A program made the translations under genes and the position numbers. Source: Dyella_A sp051962475 (GTDB taxonomy: Bacteria > Pseudomonadota > Gammaproteobacteria > Xanthomonadales > Rhodanobacteraceae). From it: a stretch of 64,000 nt of DNA. The DNA lies in contig NZ_JBQCCF010000012.1 in NCBI RefSeq assembly GCF_051962475.1, forward strand, positions 1-64,000, read 5' to 3'. Positions within the stretch are counted from its first letter, which is position 1, and each line of letters begins with the position of its first letter. Below the pieces are notes generated by a model. That model saw only the letters and a program-made list of their open reading frames with translations, made no database searches and was not told where the DNA came from. Of this stretch, positions 19,786 to 27,781 are shown piece by piece.

Positions 19786-20445
19786 TCACAACACGCCCAG
19801 GCCGATGTGCTCGCGCTCGAAGGTTTCCAGCTTGCGCCAGCGGTTGACGATGCCGCAGAACAGTTCCGCGGTGCGCTCGGCGTCGTAGATCGCTGAATGC
19901 GCCTCGCGCGAGTCGAAGTGTCCGCCGGCGGCCAGCACCGCCTTGCTCAGTACGGTCTGCCCGTAGGCAAGCCCGCTCAGCGTGGCGGTGTCGAAGCAAC
20001 TGAAGGGGTGGAACGGATTGCGCTTGTGCCCGGTACGACGGACCGCCGCGTTGAGGAAGCCCAAGTCGAAGGCGGCGTTGTGACCCACCAGCACCGCGCG
20101 CTGGCAGTGGTGGTGGCGCATGGCCAGACGGACCTCGTTGAAGACGTGGTCCAGCGCCATCCGCTCGCTCAGCGCCCCGCGCAGCGGGTTGTCCGGGTCG
20201 ATGCCGGTGATTTCCAGCGCGCGCGGGTCGAGGTTGGCGCCCGGAAAGGGCTCGACATGGGCGGAAACCGCGGGCTGCGGGTGCAGGTAGCCTTCGCTGT
20301 CCATGCTCAGGGTGACGGCGGCGATTTCCAGCAGCGCGTCGCGCTCGGCGTCGAAGCCGCCGGTTTCCACGTCCACTACCACCGGCAGAAAGCCGCGGAA
20401 GCGGTCGGCCATGCGGCTGGCCAGGCTCTTGTTGAGGTCATCCAT
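19786..20445 (-). CDS. rnt: ribonuclease T
   Basis: DEDD-family 3' exoribonuclease of about 219 aa that trims tRNA and other stable-RNA 3' ends. The catalytic motifs are VVDVETGGFD (Exo I), GHNAAFDLGFL (Exo II) and HSAIYDAERTAELF (Exo III with His-x4-Asp, the DEDDh type). Start chosen at ATG 20445 (MDDLNKS); an in-frame TTG two codons upstream is possible. It reads leftward into the pst region but 121 nt separate it from pstS, which has its own promoter. Confidence 0.92.
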   Translation of the reverse strand: MDDLNKSLASRMADRFRGFLPVVVDVETGGFDAERDALLEIAAVTLSMDSEGYLHPQPAVSAHVEPFPGANLDPRALEITGIDPDNPLRGALSERMALDHVFNEVRLAMRHHHCQRAVLVGHNAAFDLGFLNAAVRRTGHKRNPFHPFSCFDTATLSGLAYGQTVLSKAVLAAGGHFDSREAHSAIYDAERTAELFCGIVNRWRKLETFEREHIGLGVL

Positions 20446-20516
20446 CGACAAAGCATATCAGTGTGGTCACCCCGGGCCCGCGCACGGTGAGGCGCGAAGG
20501 TGACAGTCGGTGGTGG

Positions 20517-20534
20517 CTGACTTCGTTCTGTCAC
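20517..20534 (+). promoter_or_regulatory. weak candidate Pho box upstream of the porin
   Basis: CTGACTT (20517-20523) and CTGTCAC (20528-20534) are two 7-mers at an 11-nt period resembling PhoB half-sites. Weaker copies follow at 20539 and 20550. The site lies 117-134 nt upstream of the phosphate-type porin start. No convincing -10 box sits at the expected distance. Confidence 0.3.
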
Positions 20535-20650
20535 ATTTCGTCAACATGACTGCAAAGGGATGCCCGCAAACTTTTAACGTCCTGCTTCGCCGACCACGGA
20601 TTCAAAGGGGCGCGGTCGAGGTGGCGTTATCCATCCAGCGGAGATTTCCC

Positions 20651-21916
20651 ATGCGTTCCAAGTTGCTCGTGGTAGCGATTGCTGCCGGTCTCGGATTCAG
20701 CAGCCTCGTGTCGGCCGCGCCGGCCACCAAGACCACCAAGGCTTCGGCCACCTCGGCCACCACCAATGCCGAAATCGAGATGCTGAAGGCCCAGCTGGCC
20801 GCCATGCAGTCGAAGATCGACGAGTTGGAGCAGCGCACCGACGCCCAGTCCGAGATCAACGTCAGCACCGGCCAGGCGATCGAGAAGGTGCAGGCCTCGG
20901 CCACCAACGACAAGAAGCTGGCCAAGCTCGAGAAGCTGGTGAACGACACCACGCTCAGCGGCAAGATGTACGTCGACTTCACCAACATCGACCAGAAGAA
21001 CAGCGATAGCGGCAAGACCGCTGCGTCCGGCACCGGCCTGGATGTGAAGCGCTTCTACCTGAGCGTCACCCACCAGTTCGACGACATCTGGTCGGCCAAT
21101 CTGACCACCGACTTCAACTACGTCGGCAGCGATGGTGAGACCAACCTGTTCGTGAAGAAGGCTTACGTGCAGGGCAAGTTCGACCAGGCCGCCGTGCTGC
21201 GCCTGGGTTCGGCGGACATGCCCTGGATCCCGTTCGTCGAGAACTACTACGGCTTCCGCTACGTCGAAAACACACTGATCGACCGCCTGAAGTACGGCAA
21301 TTCGGCTGACTGGGGTATCCACCTGGGCGGTGACATCGGCCAGAGCAAGTCGGTGAATTACGCGGTATCCGTGGTCAACGGCAACGGTTACAAGAACCCC
21401 AGCCGCTCCAAGGGCGTGGATGTGGAAGGTCGCGTCGGCTTCGTGCCGTTCGAGAACACGGTCATCGCGCTGGGTGGCTACTCCGGCAAGCTCGGCAAGG
21501 ACGTGCAGGGCGTGGCGTCCACCAACACCGCGACTCGCGGTGACGTGCTGATCGCCTACGCCAGCAAGCAGTTCCGCCTGGGCGCTGAATACTTCACCGC
21601 CAGCAACTGGAACAACGTGCTGACTCCGTTCAAGGACAAGGCCGACGGTTACTCGGTATGGGGCAGCGTGGCCGTGGCCGACGGCGTGAGCCTGTTCGCT
21701 CGCTACGACAACGCCAAGCTGAGCAAGGATCTGGACCGTGACGCGAAGGACTCGTACTACAACGCGGGTGTCGAGTTCCAGATCACCAAGGGCTTCAAGC
21801 TCGCTGGCGTGTGGAAGCACGAGAAGGCCGACAAGTCGGTTGCCGCTCCGGTGCCGGCACACGTGCAGAACGTGAAGACGAACGAGATCGGCGTGTTCGG
21901 CGAAGTGGCGTTCTAA
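20651..21916 (+). CDS. phosphate-selective porin (OprO/OprP family)
   Basis: A 421-aa outer-membrane porin of the phosphate-selective porin O/P family (PF07396). Signal peptide about 1-23 (ending VSA-AP), then a Ser/Thr/Ala stretch, a coiled coil (about residues 38-95, with LKAQLAAMQSKIDELEQRT), then a 16- or more-stranded barrel ending in GVFGEVAF with terminal Phe. The N-terminal coiled coil is common in OprO/P relatives. ATG 20651 has GGAG upstream; the open frame extends to 20510 but without a signal sequence. Closeness to pst supports a role in phosphate or polyphosphate entry; the anion specificity is inferred. Confidence 0.85.
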   Translation: MRSKLLVVAIAAGLGFSSLVSAAPATKTTKASATSATTNAEIEMLKAQLAAMQSKIDELEQRTDAQSEINVSTGQAIEKVQASATNDKKLAKLEKLVNDTTLSGKMYVDFTNIDQKNSDSGKTAASGTGLDVKRFYLSVTHQFDDIWSANLTTDFNYVGSDGETNLFVKKAYVQGKFDQAAVLRLGSADMPWIPFVENYYGFRYVENTLIDRLKYGNSADWGIHLGGDIGQSKSVNYAVSVVNGNGYKNPSRSKGVDVEGRVGFVPFENTVIALGGYSGKLGKDVQGVASTNTATRGDVLIAYASKQFRLGAEYFTASNWNNVLTPFKDKADGYSVWGSVAVADGVSLFARYDNAKLSKDLDRDAKDSYYNAGVEFQITKGFKLAGVWKHEKADKSVAAPVPAHVQNVKTNEIGVFGEVAF

Positions 21917-21925
21917 AAGTTGTCA

Positions 21926-21954
21926 CACACCTCCGGCACGATGCCGGAGGTGTG
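21926..21954. other. strong hairpin after the porin gene
   Basis: Perfect 13-bp stem CACACCTCCGGCA/TGCCGGAGGTGTG with a 3-nt loop, 9 nt after the porin stop. No T run follows, so it is more likely an mRNA-stabilising hairpin than a terminator. Confidence 0.6.
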
Positions 21955-21992
21955 ACCCCGAATATCGGAAGGGAGTTCGACCCAGGGACGGA

Positions 21993-22025
21993 AAACGGCG
22001 GGCAGCAGCCCGCCGTTTGCTTTTG
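21993..22025 (+). terminator. intrinsic terminator of the porin gene
   Basis: Perfect 11-bp stem AAACGGCGGGC/GCCCGCCGTTT with loop AGCA, followed by GCTTTTG. It is the second hairpin after the porin and the more likely transcription end. Confidence 0.75.
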
Positions 22026-22050
22026 TGCGGCGCAAGCGCCGCCCTTCTTT

Positions 22051-22132
22051 GTAGGAGCCTGCTTGCGGGCGATGCCTTTCGCTCTGATTCGACATTCAGA
22101 GCCGAGAGCATCGCCCGCGAGCGAGCTCCTAC
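22051..22132. repeat. paired inverted REP element (BIME)
   Basis: Half elements at 22051-22075 and 22108-22132 with a 32-nt loop, each carrying one change from the common form (GGAGCCTGC and GAGCGAGCTC) that compensates neither arm. It lies between the porin terminator and the nth stop codon, so again in a convergent 3'-3' gap. Confidence 0.85.
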
Positions 22133-22154
22133 ATGGGTTTGTATGCCGGGTGGG

Positions 22155-22790
22155 TCAGGCGGGGGTCTTGTCCTTGTAGCGGCACAGGTCACGGATCACG
22201 CAGTGCGGGCAGTCCGGCTTGCGTGCCTTGCACACGTAGCGGCCGTGCAGGATCAGCCAGTGGTGGGCGTCGAGCTTGAACTCAGGCGGCACCACTTTCT
22301 CCAGCTTCGCCTCTACCGCCCGCACGTCCTTGCCGGGCGCCAGGCCGGTGCGGTTGGACACGCGGAAAATGTGCGTGTCCACCGCGATGGTCGGCTCGCC
22401 GAAGGCGGTGTTGAGCACCACGTTGGCCGTCTTGCGGCCCACCCCGGGCAGTGCCTCCAGCGCCTCGCGCTCGCGCGGCACTTCGCCGCCGTGCTGTTCG
22501 ATCAGCAGATGGCACAGCGCGATGACGTTTTTCGCCTTGGCGTTGAACAGGCCGATGGTGCTGATGTACGCCTTCAGGCCGTCCTCGCCCAGTGCGAGGA
22601 TCGCCGCAGCCGTGTTGGCCACCGGATACAGCTTGCGCGTGGCCTTGTTCACGCCCACGTCGGTGGCCTGCGCGGACAACACCACGGCCACCAGCAGCTC
22701 GAACGGCGTGGTGTAGGCCAGCTCGGTGGTCGGTCTGGGGTTCAGCTCGCGCAGGCGGGTGAACAGCTCCACGACGTCGGCGCGCTTCAT
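22155..22790 (-). CDS. nth: endonuclease III
   Basis: DNA glycosylase/AP lyase of 211 aa for oxidised pyrimidines. The helix-hairpin-helix LPGVGRKTANVV carries the catalytic Lys, VDTHIFRV holds the catalytic Asp, and the C-terminal C-x6-C-x2-C-x5-C (CKARKPDCPHCVIRDLC) binds the [4Fe-4S] cluster. The start overlaps the rnfB stop by 4 nt, preserving the rnf-nth linkage of E. coli although only rnfB is present. Confidence 0.97.
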   Translation of the reverse strand: MKRADVVELFTRLRELNPRPTTELAYTTPFELLVAVVLSAQATDVGVNKATRKLYPVANTAAAILALGEDGLKAYISTIGLFNAKAKNVIALCHLLIEQHGGEVPREREALEALPGVGRKTANVVLNTAFGEPTIAVDTHIFRVSNRTGLAPGKDVRAVEAKLEKVVPPEFKLDAHHWLILHGRYVCKARKPDCPHCVIRDLCRYKDKTPA

Positions 22791-23410
22791 TCGGGGTTTC
22801 CCTGCTTCTTCGCCTTGGCGCGGGCGAGTGCGGCCAGTACGGGGTTGCTCGGTGTCGCGGCGGCATCCACTGCGGCCTTGCGTGCGGCCAGTTCAGCCTC
22901 GTGGGCCGCGCGTTCGTGGGCCAGTCGCGCTTCGCGGCGCCGGAAGTGTGCCCGGGCCGCCTCGACGCGGACGGGATCTTCCGCCCAGGCCAGCGGCATC
23001 GGTTCCAGCACGATGCAATCCACCGGGCAGGCCGGCACGCACAGTTCGCAGCCGGTGCAGTCGTCGATGAGCACGGTGTGCATCAGCTTGGCCGCGCCGA
23101 CGATGGCATCGACCGGGCACACCTGGATGCATTTGGTGCAGCCGATGCACTCGGCTTCGACGATGCGCGCCAGCGTGCGCGGCTTTTCCACGCCGTGGGC
23201 GGGGTCCAGCGGAAGCACGGGCCGATCGAGCAGGGCGGCGAGTTTCGCGATGCCGGCCGCGCCGCCCGGGGGGCAGCGGTTGATCGGCGCCTCGCCACGC
23301 GCGATCGCCTCGGCATATGGGCGGCAGCCGTGGAAGCCACACTGCTCGCACTGGGTCTGCGGCAGGATCGCGTCGATGCGGGTGGCCAGAGTGTCGATCG
23401 ATTCGCTCAT
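22787..23410 (-). CDS. rnfB: RnfB-like iron-sulphur protein lacking the membrane helix
   Basis: A 207-aa ferredoxin-type protein. Residues about 20-50 hold the Fe-S domain motif C-x2-C-x4-C-x16-C (CEQCGFHGC ... RCPPGG), and residues about 85-135 hold two 4Fe-4S motifs (CIGCTKCIQVCPVD and CTGCELCVPACPVD). Unlike E. coli RnfB there is no N-terminal membrane helix: the protein starts MSESIDTLATRIDAILP. A charged helical tail follows residue 150. Start at ATG 23410; the open frame extends to 23464 without a membrane segment. No other Rnf subunit is near, so an electron carrier role outside a full Rnf complex is inferred. Confidence 0.85.
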   Translation of the reverse strand: MSESIDTLATRIDAILPQTQCEQCGFHGCRPYAEAIARGEAPINRCPPGGAAGIAKLAALLDRPVLPLDPAHGVEKPRTLARIVEAECIGCTKCIQVCPVDAIVGAAKLMHTVLIDDCTGCELCVPACPVDCIVLEPMPLAWAEDPVRVEAARAHFRRREARLAHERAAHEAELAARKAAVDAAATPSNPVLAALARAKAKKQGNPE

Positions 23411-23479
23411 GCGTGGTGGGCGGTCGGGGCGGTCATTGCCGATCCGATACTGCCGTATTCCCACTTGTGGAGTCTGCTC

Positions 23480-23805
23480 ATGAAAGTCTTCCCGCTGGAC
23501 TGCTGGACTGCTGGAATGCAGCGCCGCTGACCGTCGCTTCGCTGCTGCGGGCCACCGCCATCGGAGCGGTCGGTTCGCTCGCGCTGGGCAACATGGGCCT
23601 GGCGCGTGCCGACACCGCGCCAGCCGGAGCGCCCAAGAGCGTCACCGTCTTCATCGACGCCCATTTCGGCATGCGCAAGAACCACCTCGCCGGCCAGCTC
23701 ACCAAGCCGCATGCCGATTTCGCCGCACGCGGCTACCGCTACATGGCGCCGTACCACAAGAACGGCGATCTGGTCGGCGTGTTCGTGACCTACAGTCCCC
23801 GTTGA
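23480..23805 (+). pseudogene. small secreted-protein gene frameshifted by an 8-bp tandem repeat
   Basis: ATG 23480, preceded by GGAG at a good distance, reads MKVFPLDCWTAGMQRR and stops at once. A 3-copy 8-bp tandem (GCTGGACT, GCTGGACT, GCTGGAAT) lies at 23494-23517. Removing one unit restores a 105-aa frame that runs to the stop at 23803: a signal-peptide-like N-terminus ending LARA-DT, then a mature part containing VFIDAHFGMRKNH and GYRYMAPYHKNGD. I recognise no family. It may be a recently inactivated gene or a length-switchable one; a GTG at 23467 in the downstream frame could give a poor alternative start. Confidence 0.65.
23494..23517 (+). repeat. 8-bp tandem repeat, three copies
   Basis: Units GCTGGACT (23494-23501), GCTGGACT (23502-23509) and GCTGGAAT (23510-23517, one mismatch). 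Each unit gained or lost changes the reading frame of the gene it lies in by 2 nt. Confidence 0.95.
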
Positions 23806-23812
23806 ACCGGTT

Positions 23813-25936
23813 TCAGCGCACCGTGGCGCCGGGCTTGGCACCGGTGTCGGCGTCGAGCAGGAACAGGTCGCTGCCGCCGTCGCCAGCGGACAGGATCATT
23901 CCCTCGCTCAGACCGAAGCGCATCTTGCGCGGCGCCAGATTGGCGATGAACACCACGTTGCGGCCCACCAGCTTTTCCGGCTCGCCGTAGGCGGCGCGAA
24001 TGCCGGAGAAGATCTGCCGCGTGCCTAGCGCACCGGCATCCAGCTCGAAGCGCAGCAGCTTGTCCGAGCCCTCGACGAACTCGCACACAGTGACCTTGCC
24101 CACGCGCAAATCGAGCTTGGCGAAATCGTCGATACCGATGGTGGCGGTCGTGGCGGCGGCAGTGTCGGCGGAAGCAGGAGAGGGTGCGGCGTCAGTCATG
24201 GCTTTCTTCGCTTGCTTGGGTTTTTCGGTAGAAACGGGAGCGCCGACGGGAGCGCCGACGGGAGCGCCGAGCGATTCCTTCGAGGCCTCGACCATCGCTT
24301 CGATCTGCTTCGGATCGAGGCGGCCGAGCAGCGGCTCGAAGGGCGCGATGATGTGGTTGTGCAAGGCGGCGCGCGCATCGTCGAAATCGATGATCGGCGC
24401 GGCCAGGAACTGCTCGGCCGCCGCCACGGTCGCCGGCAGGATCGGTTTGAGCAGACCGCCGAGCAGGCGGAACGCGGCGATCGCGAACGAGCACACCTGG
24501 TGCAGCTCGACGCGGCGTGAATCGTCCTTGGCCAGCGTCCACGGTGCGGTGGCGGCGATGTGGCCGTTGACCAGGTCGGCCATCAGCACGAAGCGGCGGG
24601 TGACCTCGGCGAACTGGCCCCGGTCGTAGAGCTCGGCCAGGCCGTCGTAGTGCTCCTGCAGGCGGTTCCACAGCTCGGTCTCGATGGGGCCGAAGCGTTC
24701 AGCGAGTCGGCCGTCGAAGAACTTATGCACGAAGCCCGCGGTGCGGCTAGCGATGTTCACCCACTTACCGACCAGGTGCGAGTTCACGCGCTCCTCGAAG
24801 GCCTTCAGGTCCAGATCCACGTCCACCGGTGCATCGTCGAGCATGGTGGCGAAGTAGTAACGCAGGCATTCTGGATTCAGCCCGGCGTCCAGATACGTGC
24901 GCGCCTGGATGAAGGTGCCGCGCGACTTGGACATCTTCGCGCCGTTGACCGTGAGGTAGCCGTTGACGTGCAGCGCGGTGGGCGTGCGAAAGCCCGCACC
25001 GTGCAGCATCGCCGGCCAGAACAGGCCGTGGAAGTTGATGATGTCCTTGCCGATGAAATGATGCATCTCGGCGGTGCTGTCGGGCGCAAGGAAGTCGTCG
25101 AACTGCAGTCCGCTCCTGTCGCACAGCGCCTTGAAGCTGGCGAGGTAACCTACGGGCGCATCCAGCCAGACGTAGAAGAACTTGCCCGGCGCGTCGGGGA
25201 TCGGGAATCCGAAGTACGGGGCGTCGCGCGAGATGTCCCAGTCCTTCAGGCCGCCGTCCAGCCATTCGCGCAGCTTGGCTGCCACGCCACTGTTGGCCAC
25301 CGGCTGGCCGTTCGAGTACTTGCCGGCGAACCAGTCGCGCAGCAGGCCCTCGAACTTCGACAGCTGGAAGAAGTAGTGCTCCGAGTCGCGCAGCACCGGG
25401 GTGGCACCGGACATCACCGAGTATGGGTTGATCAGGTCGGTGGGTGCGTAGGTGGCGCCGCAGTTTTCGCAGTTGTCACCGTACTGGTCCGGCGTCTTGC
25501 ACACCGGGCAAGTGCCCTTGATGTAGCGGTCCGGCAGGAACATCTGCTTGTCCGGATCGAACAGCTGCTGGATGTCGCGCCGGGCGATGGCGCCGCCGTC
25601 GCGCAGGCGCGTGTAGATCAGCGTCGCCAGCGCGCGGTTCTCGTCCGAATGCGTGCTGTGGTAGTGGTCGAACGCCACGCCGAAGGCGGCGAAGTCGGCC
25701 TCGTGGCCGGCGCGAATGCCGTCGATGTAGGTCTCCGGCGCCAGTCCAGCCTTCTGTGCTGCCAGCATGATTGGCGTGCCGTGCGCGTCGTCGGCGCAGA
25801 CGTAGACCACTTCATGACCGGCCATGCGCTGCGCCCGCACCCAGATGTCGGCCTGGATGTAGCCCAGCAGGTGGCCCATGTGCAGCGGACCGTTGGCGTA
25901 GGGCAGGGCGTTGGTGACAAGGAGGCGACGGCTCAT
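23813..25936 (-). CDS. metG: methionyl-tRNA synthetase
   Basis: A 707-aa class I synthetase. The HIGH motif is HMGH at residues 19-22 and KMSKS is at 334-338. A zinc-knuckle insert has CPVC ... CENC, as in E. coli-type MetG. After the anticodon-binding domain an Ala/Pro-rich linker (about 555-600, containing GAPVGAPVGAPV) leads to a C-terminal tRNA-binding (Trbp111-like) domain that permits dimerisation. It converges with the frameshifted small gene (7-nt gap). Confidence 0.98.
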   Translation of the reverse strand: MSRRLLVTNALPYANGPLHMGHLLGYIQADIWVRAQRMAGHEVVYVCADDAHGTPIMLAAQKAGLAPETYIDGIRAGHEADFAAFGVAFDHYHSTHSDENRALATLIYTRLRDGGAIARRDIQQLFDPDKQMFLPDRYIKGTCPVCKTPDQYGDNCENCGATYAPTDLINPYSVMSGATPVLRDSEHYFFQLSKFEGLLRDWFAGKYSNGQPVANSGVAAKLREWLDGGLKDWDISRDAPYFGFPIPDAPGKFFYVWLDAPVGYLASFKALCDRSGLQFDDFLAPDSTAEMHHFIGKDIINFHGLFWPAMLHGAGFRTPTALHVNGYLTVNGAKMSKSRGTFIQARTYLDAGLNPECLRYYFATMLDDAPVDVDLDLKAFEERVNSHLVGKWVNIASRTAGFVHKFFDGRLAERFGPIETELWNRLQEHYDGLAELYDRGQFAEVTRRFVLMADLVNGHIAATAPWTLAKDDSRRVELHQVCSFAIAAFRLLGGLLKPILPATVAAAEQFLAAPIIDFDDARAALHNHIIAPFEPLLGRLDPKQIEAMVEASKESLGAPVGAPVGAPVSTEKPKQAKKAMTDAAPSPASADTAAATTATIGIDDFAKLDLRVGKVTVCEFVEGSDKLLRFELDAGALGTRQIFSGIRAAYGEPEKLVGRNVVFIANLAPRKMRFGLSEGMILSAGDGGSDLFLLDADTGAKPGATVR
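24234..24269. repeat. 12-bp tandem repeat in the metG linker
   Basis: Three perfect copies of ACGGGAGCGCCG (plus-strand spelling) at 24234-24245, 24246-24257 and 24258-24269, encoding repeated Gly-Ala-Pro-Val in the MetG linker. Copy changes would stay in frame and alter only linker length. Confidence 0.95.
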
Positions 25937-26021
25937 GGCAGCTTGCTTGGCTTAAGTGGCCGCGCATTATGGCATGGACGTCCAAATCGACCGGCCCTGC
26001 ACGGTGTGTCGGTGGCACGAA

Positions 26022-26045
26022 AAAGCCCGCCGATGGGCGGGCTTT
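26022..26045 (-). terminator. intrinsic terminator of the DUF2147 gene
   Basis: Stem AAAGCCCGCC/GGCGGGCTTT with loop GATG; on the minus strand it is followed by a T run (TTTTTCG). It lies 25 nt past the stop of the leftward DUF2147 gene. Confidence 0.85.
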
Positions 26046-26069
26046 CAGGCGAGCGCGGAGATGGCGCCT

Positions 26070-26516
26070 TTACGGCTGGCGTTCCCACACCTGCGAACGG
26101 CCGAGCAGGGCAAAGCCGATGTAGCCGTGCACGTCGAGCTTCTGGCCGCCGTCGGTCAACGTGAGCTTGACCTTGTATTCCTTGCCGTTCTTCGGGTCGA
26201 GGATCTTGCCGCCATCCCACACGTCGTCATCCTTGGTGACGCCCCACATGATGGTCATGCCCTCGATCGGCTGATTCTTGCGCGCGCCGTCGCACTCCTT
26301 GCAGATCGGGTTCGGACCCTCGTCGGAGTTCAGCACCTTGACCACCTTGGCCTGCAGCTCGCCATTGTTGTCGGTGATCTCGACGATGGATTTCGGCTGA
26401 TGGGTCTTGTCGTCGATAGTCTTCCAGGTGCCGACCGGGGTGTCGGTGGCGGCGAAGGCGGAGCCGGCGATCAGCAGCAGGCCGGTGGCGAGGGTGAAGC
26501 GGGACAGCAGCGTCAT
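26070..26516 (-). CDS. DUF2147 secreted protein
   Basis: A 148-aa exported protein with a signal peptide of about 22 residues (ending AFA-AT) and one DUF2147 domain. The family pattern is VGTWKTIDD near the mature start, then SIVEI, CKECDGARKNQPIEG and a final GRSQVWERQ. Two Cys in CKEC may be redox-active or bind metal. The function of the family is not established. It is monocistronic with its own terminator and diverges from mrp. Confidence 0.88.
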   Translation of the reverse strand: MTLLSRFTLATGLLLIAGSAFAATDTPVGTWKTIDDKTHQPKSIVEITDNNGELQAKVVKVLNSDEGPNPICKECDGARKNQPIEGMTIMWGVTKDDDVWDGGKILDPKNGKEYKVKLTLTDGGQKLDVHGYIGFALLGRSQVWERQP

Positions 26517-26686
26517 GGTGATCCTCCCGTACGAAAGCGTATGGGGCGAGCGTGCCGAGGGCCCCGAAGCGGGTCAAGCTGCAATGCGCAAGACCTCATC
26601 TGGACTCGGCGCGCCCTGATCTGGCGCAGCCGGGTGCGTGTCGGGGGCTGGCATAATCGACGGTCTCTCCCCTCAAGACATGCCCC

Positions 26687-27781
26687 ATGACCCAGGCGAA
26701 TGAAGCCCTGGTACGCCGCATTCTCGGCGACCTCATCGACCCCCACACTGGCGCGCCGCTGGCCGATGCCGTGCGCGCCATCGGCGTGGACGGCGATCGC
26801 GTATCGGTCGACCTGCAACTGGCCTATCCCGCGGCGACCGCCGCCGATACGCTGGCCACCCAGGCGCGCGATGCGCTGCAGGCCGACCCGGCGATCGCCG
26901 CGGCAGCCGTCTCGGTGACCAGCCGCGTGCAGGTGCACAAGGTGCAGGGTCAACTGGCGCCAATGCCGAACGTGAAGAACGTCATCGTGGTGGCATCGGG
27001 CAAGGGTGGCGTGGGCAAGTCCACGGTGTCGGTGAATCTGGCGCTGGCGCTGGCCGCCGAGGGCGCGAAGGTCGGCATTCTGGATGCCGACATCTACGGC
27101 CCGAGCCAGCCGCGCATGCTGGGCATCAGCGGCAAGCCGCAGTCGCCGGACGGCAAGTCGATCATCCCGATGCAGGCGCACGGGCTGCAGGCGATGTCGA
27201 TCGGCTTTCTGGTCGACGAGGAGACGCCGATGATCTGGCGTGGTCCGATGGTCACCCAGGCGATGATGCAGCTGCTCAACGACTCGCGCTGGGACGCGCT
27301 GGACTATCTCGTGGTCGACCTGCCGCCGGGCACCGGCGACATCCAGCTCACGCTGTCGCAGAAAGTTCCGGTGGCCGGCGCGGTGATCGTCACCACGCCG
27401 CAGGACATCGCCCTGCTGGATGCGCGCAAGGCATTGAAGATGTTCGAGAAGGTCGAGGTGCCGGTGCTGGGCGTGGTGGAAAACATGGCCACCCACGTGT
27501 GCTCGAACTGCGGGCACGAGGAGCACATCTTCGGCGAGGGCGGCGGCCAGCGCATGGCCGAGCAGTACGGCGTGGCCTCTCTGGGCTCCCTGCCGCTGGA
27601 CATCCGCATCCGGGAGCAGGCCGACGGCGGCAACCCGACCGTGGTGGCGATGCCCGAGTCCGACCTGGCCGCGCGCTACCGTGAGATCGCCCGTAACGCC
27701 GCGGGGCGGTTGTCGCGCCAGCCGCGCAACAAGGCGCTGGGCCTGGGCAAGGTGGTCGTGCAGGGCGCGCCGACCGCATGA
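26687..27781 (+). CDS. apbC: iron-sulphur cluster carrier ATPase Mrp/ApbC
   Basis: P-loop scaffold/carrier of 364 aa that transfers [4Fe-4S] clusters. An N-terminal MIP18 (DUF59) domain (about 1-85) precedes the deviant Walker A GKGGVGKST at 105-113. The CxxC cluster-binding motif CSNC is at C272 and C275. The next gene starts within its last codons (4-nt overlap), so the flavin reductase is co-translated. Confidence 0.96.
   Translation: MTQANEALVRRILGDLIDPHTGAPLADAVRAIGVDGDRVSVDLQLAYPAATAADTLATQARDALQADPAIAAAAVSVTSRVQVHKVQGQLAPMPNVKNVIVVASGKGGVGKSTVSVNLALALAAEGAKVGILDADIYGPSQPRMLGISGKPQSPDGKSIIPMQAHGLQAMSIGFLVDEETPMIWRGPMVTQAMMQLLNDSRWDALDYLVVDLPPGTGDIQLTLSQKVPVAGAVIVTTPQDIALLDARKALKMFEKVEVPVLGVVENMATHVCSNCGHEEHIFGEGGGQRMAEQYGVASLGSLPLDIRIREQADGGNPTVVAMPESDLAARYREIARNAAGRLSRQPRNKALGLGKVVVQGAPTA

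Noticed and set aside
22017..23483. A 488-codon rightward frame over nth and rnfB.
   Set aside because: Antisense to both genes, whose iron-sulphur Cys motifs are certain; the frame begins in a REP repeat.
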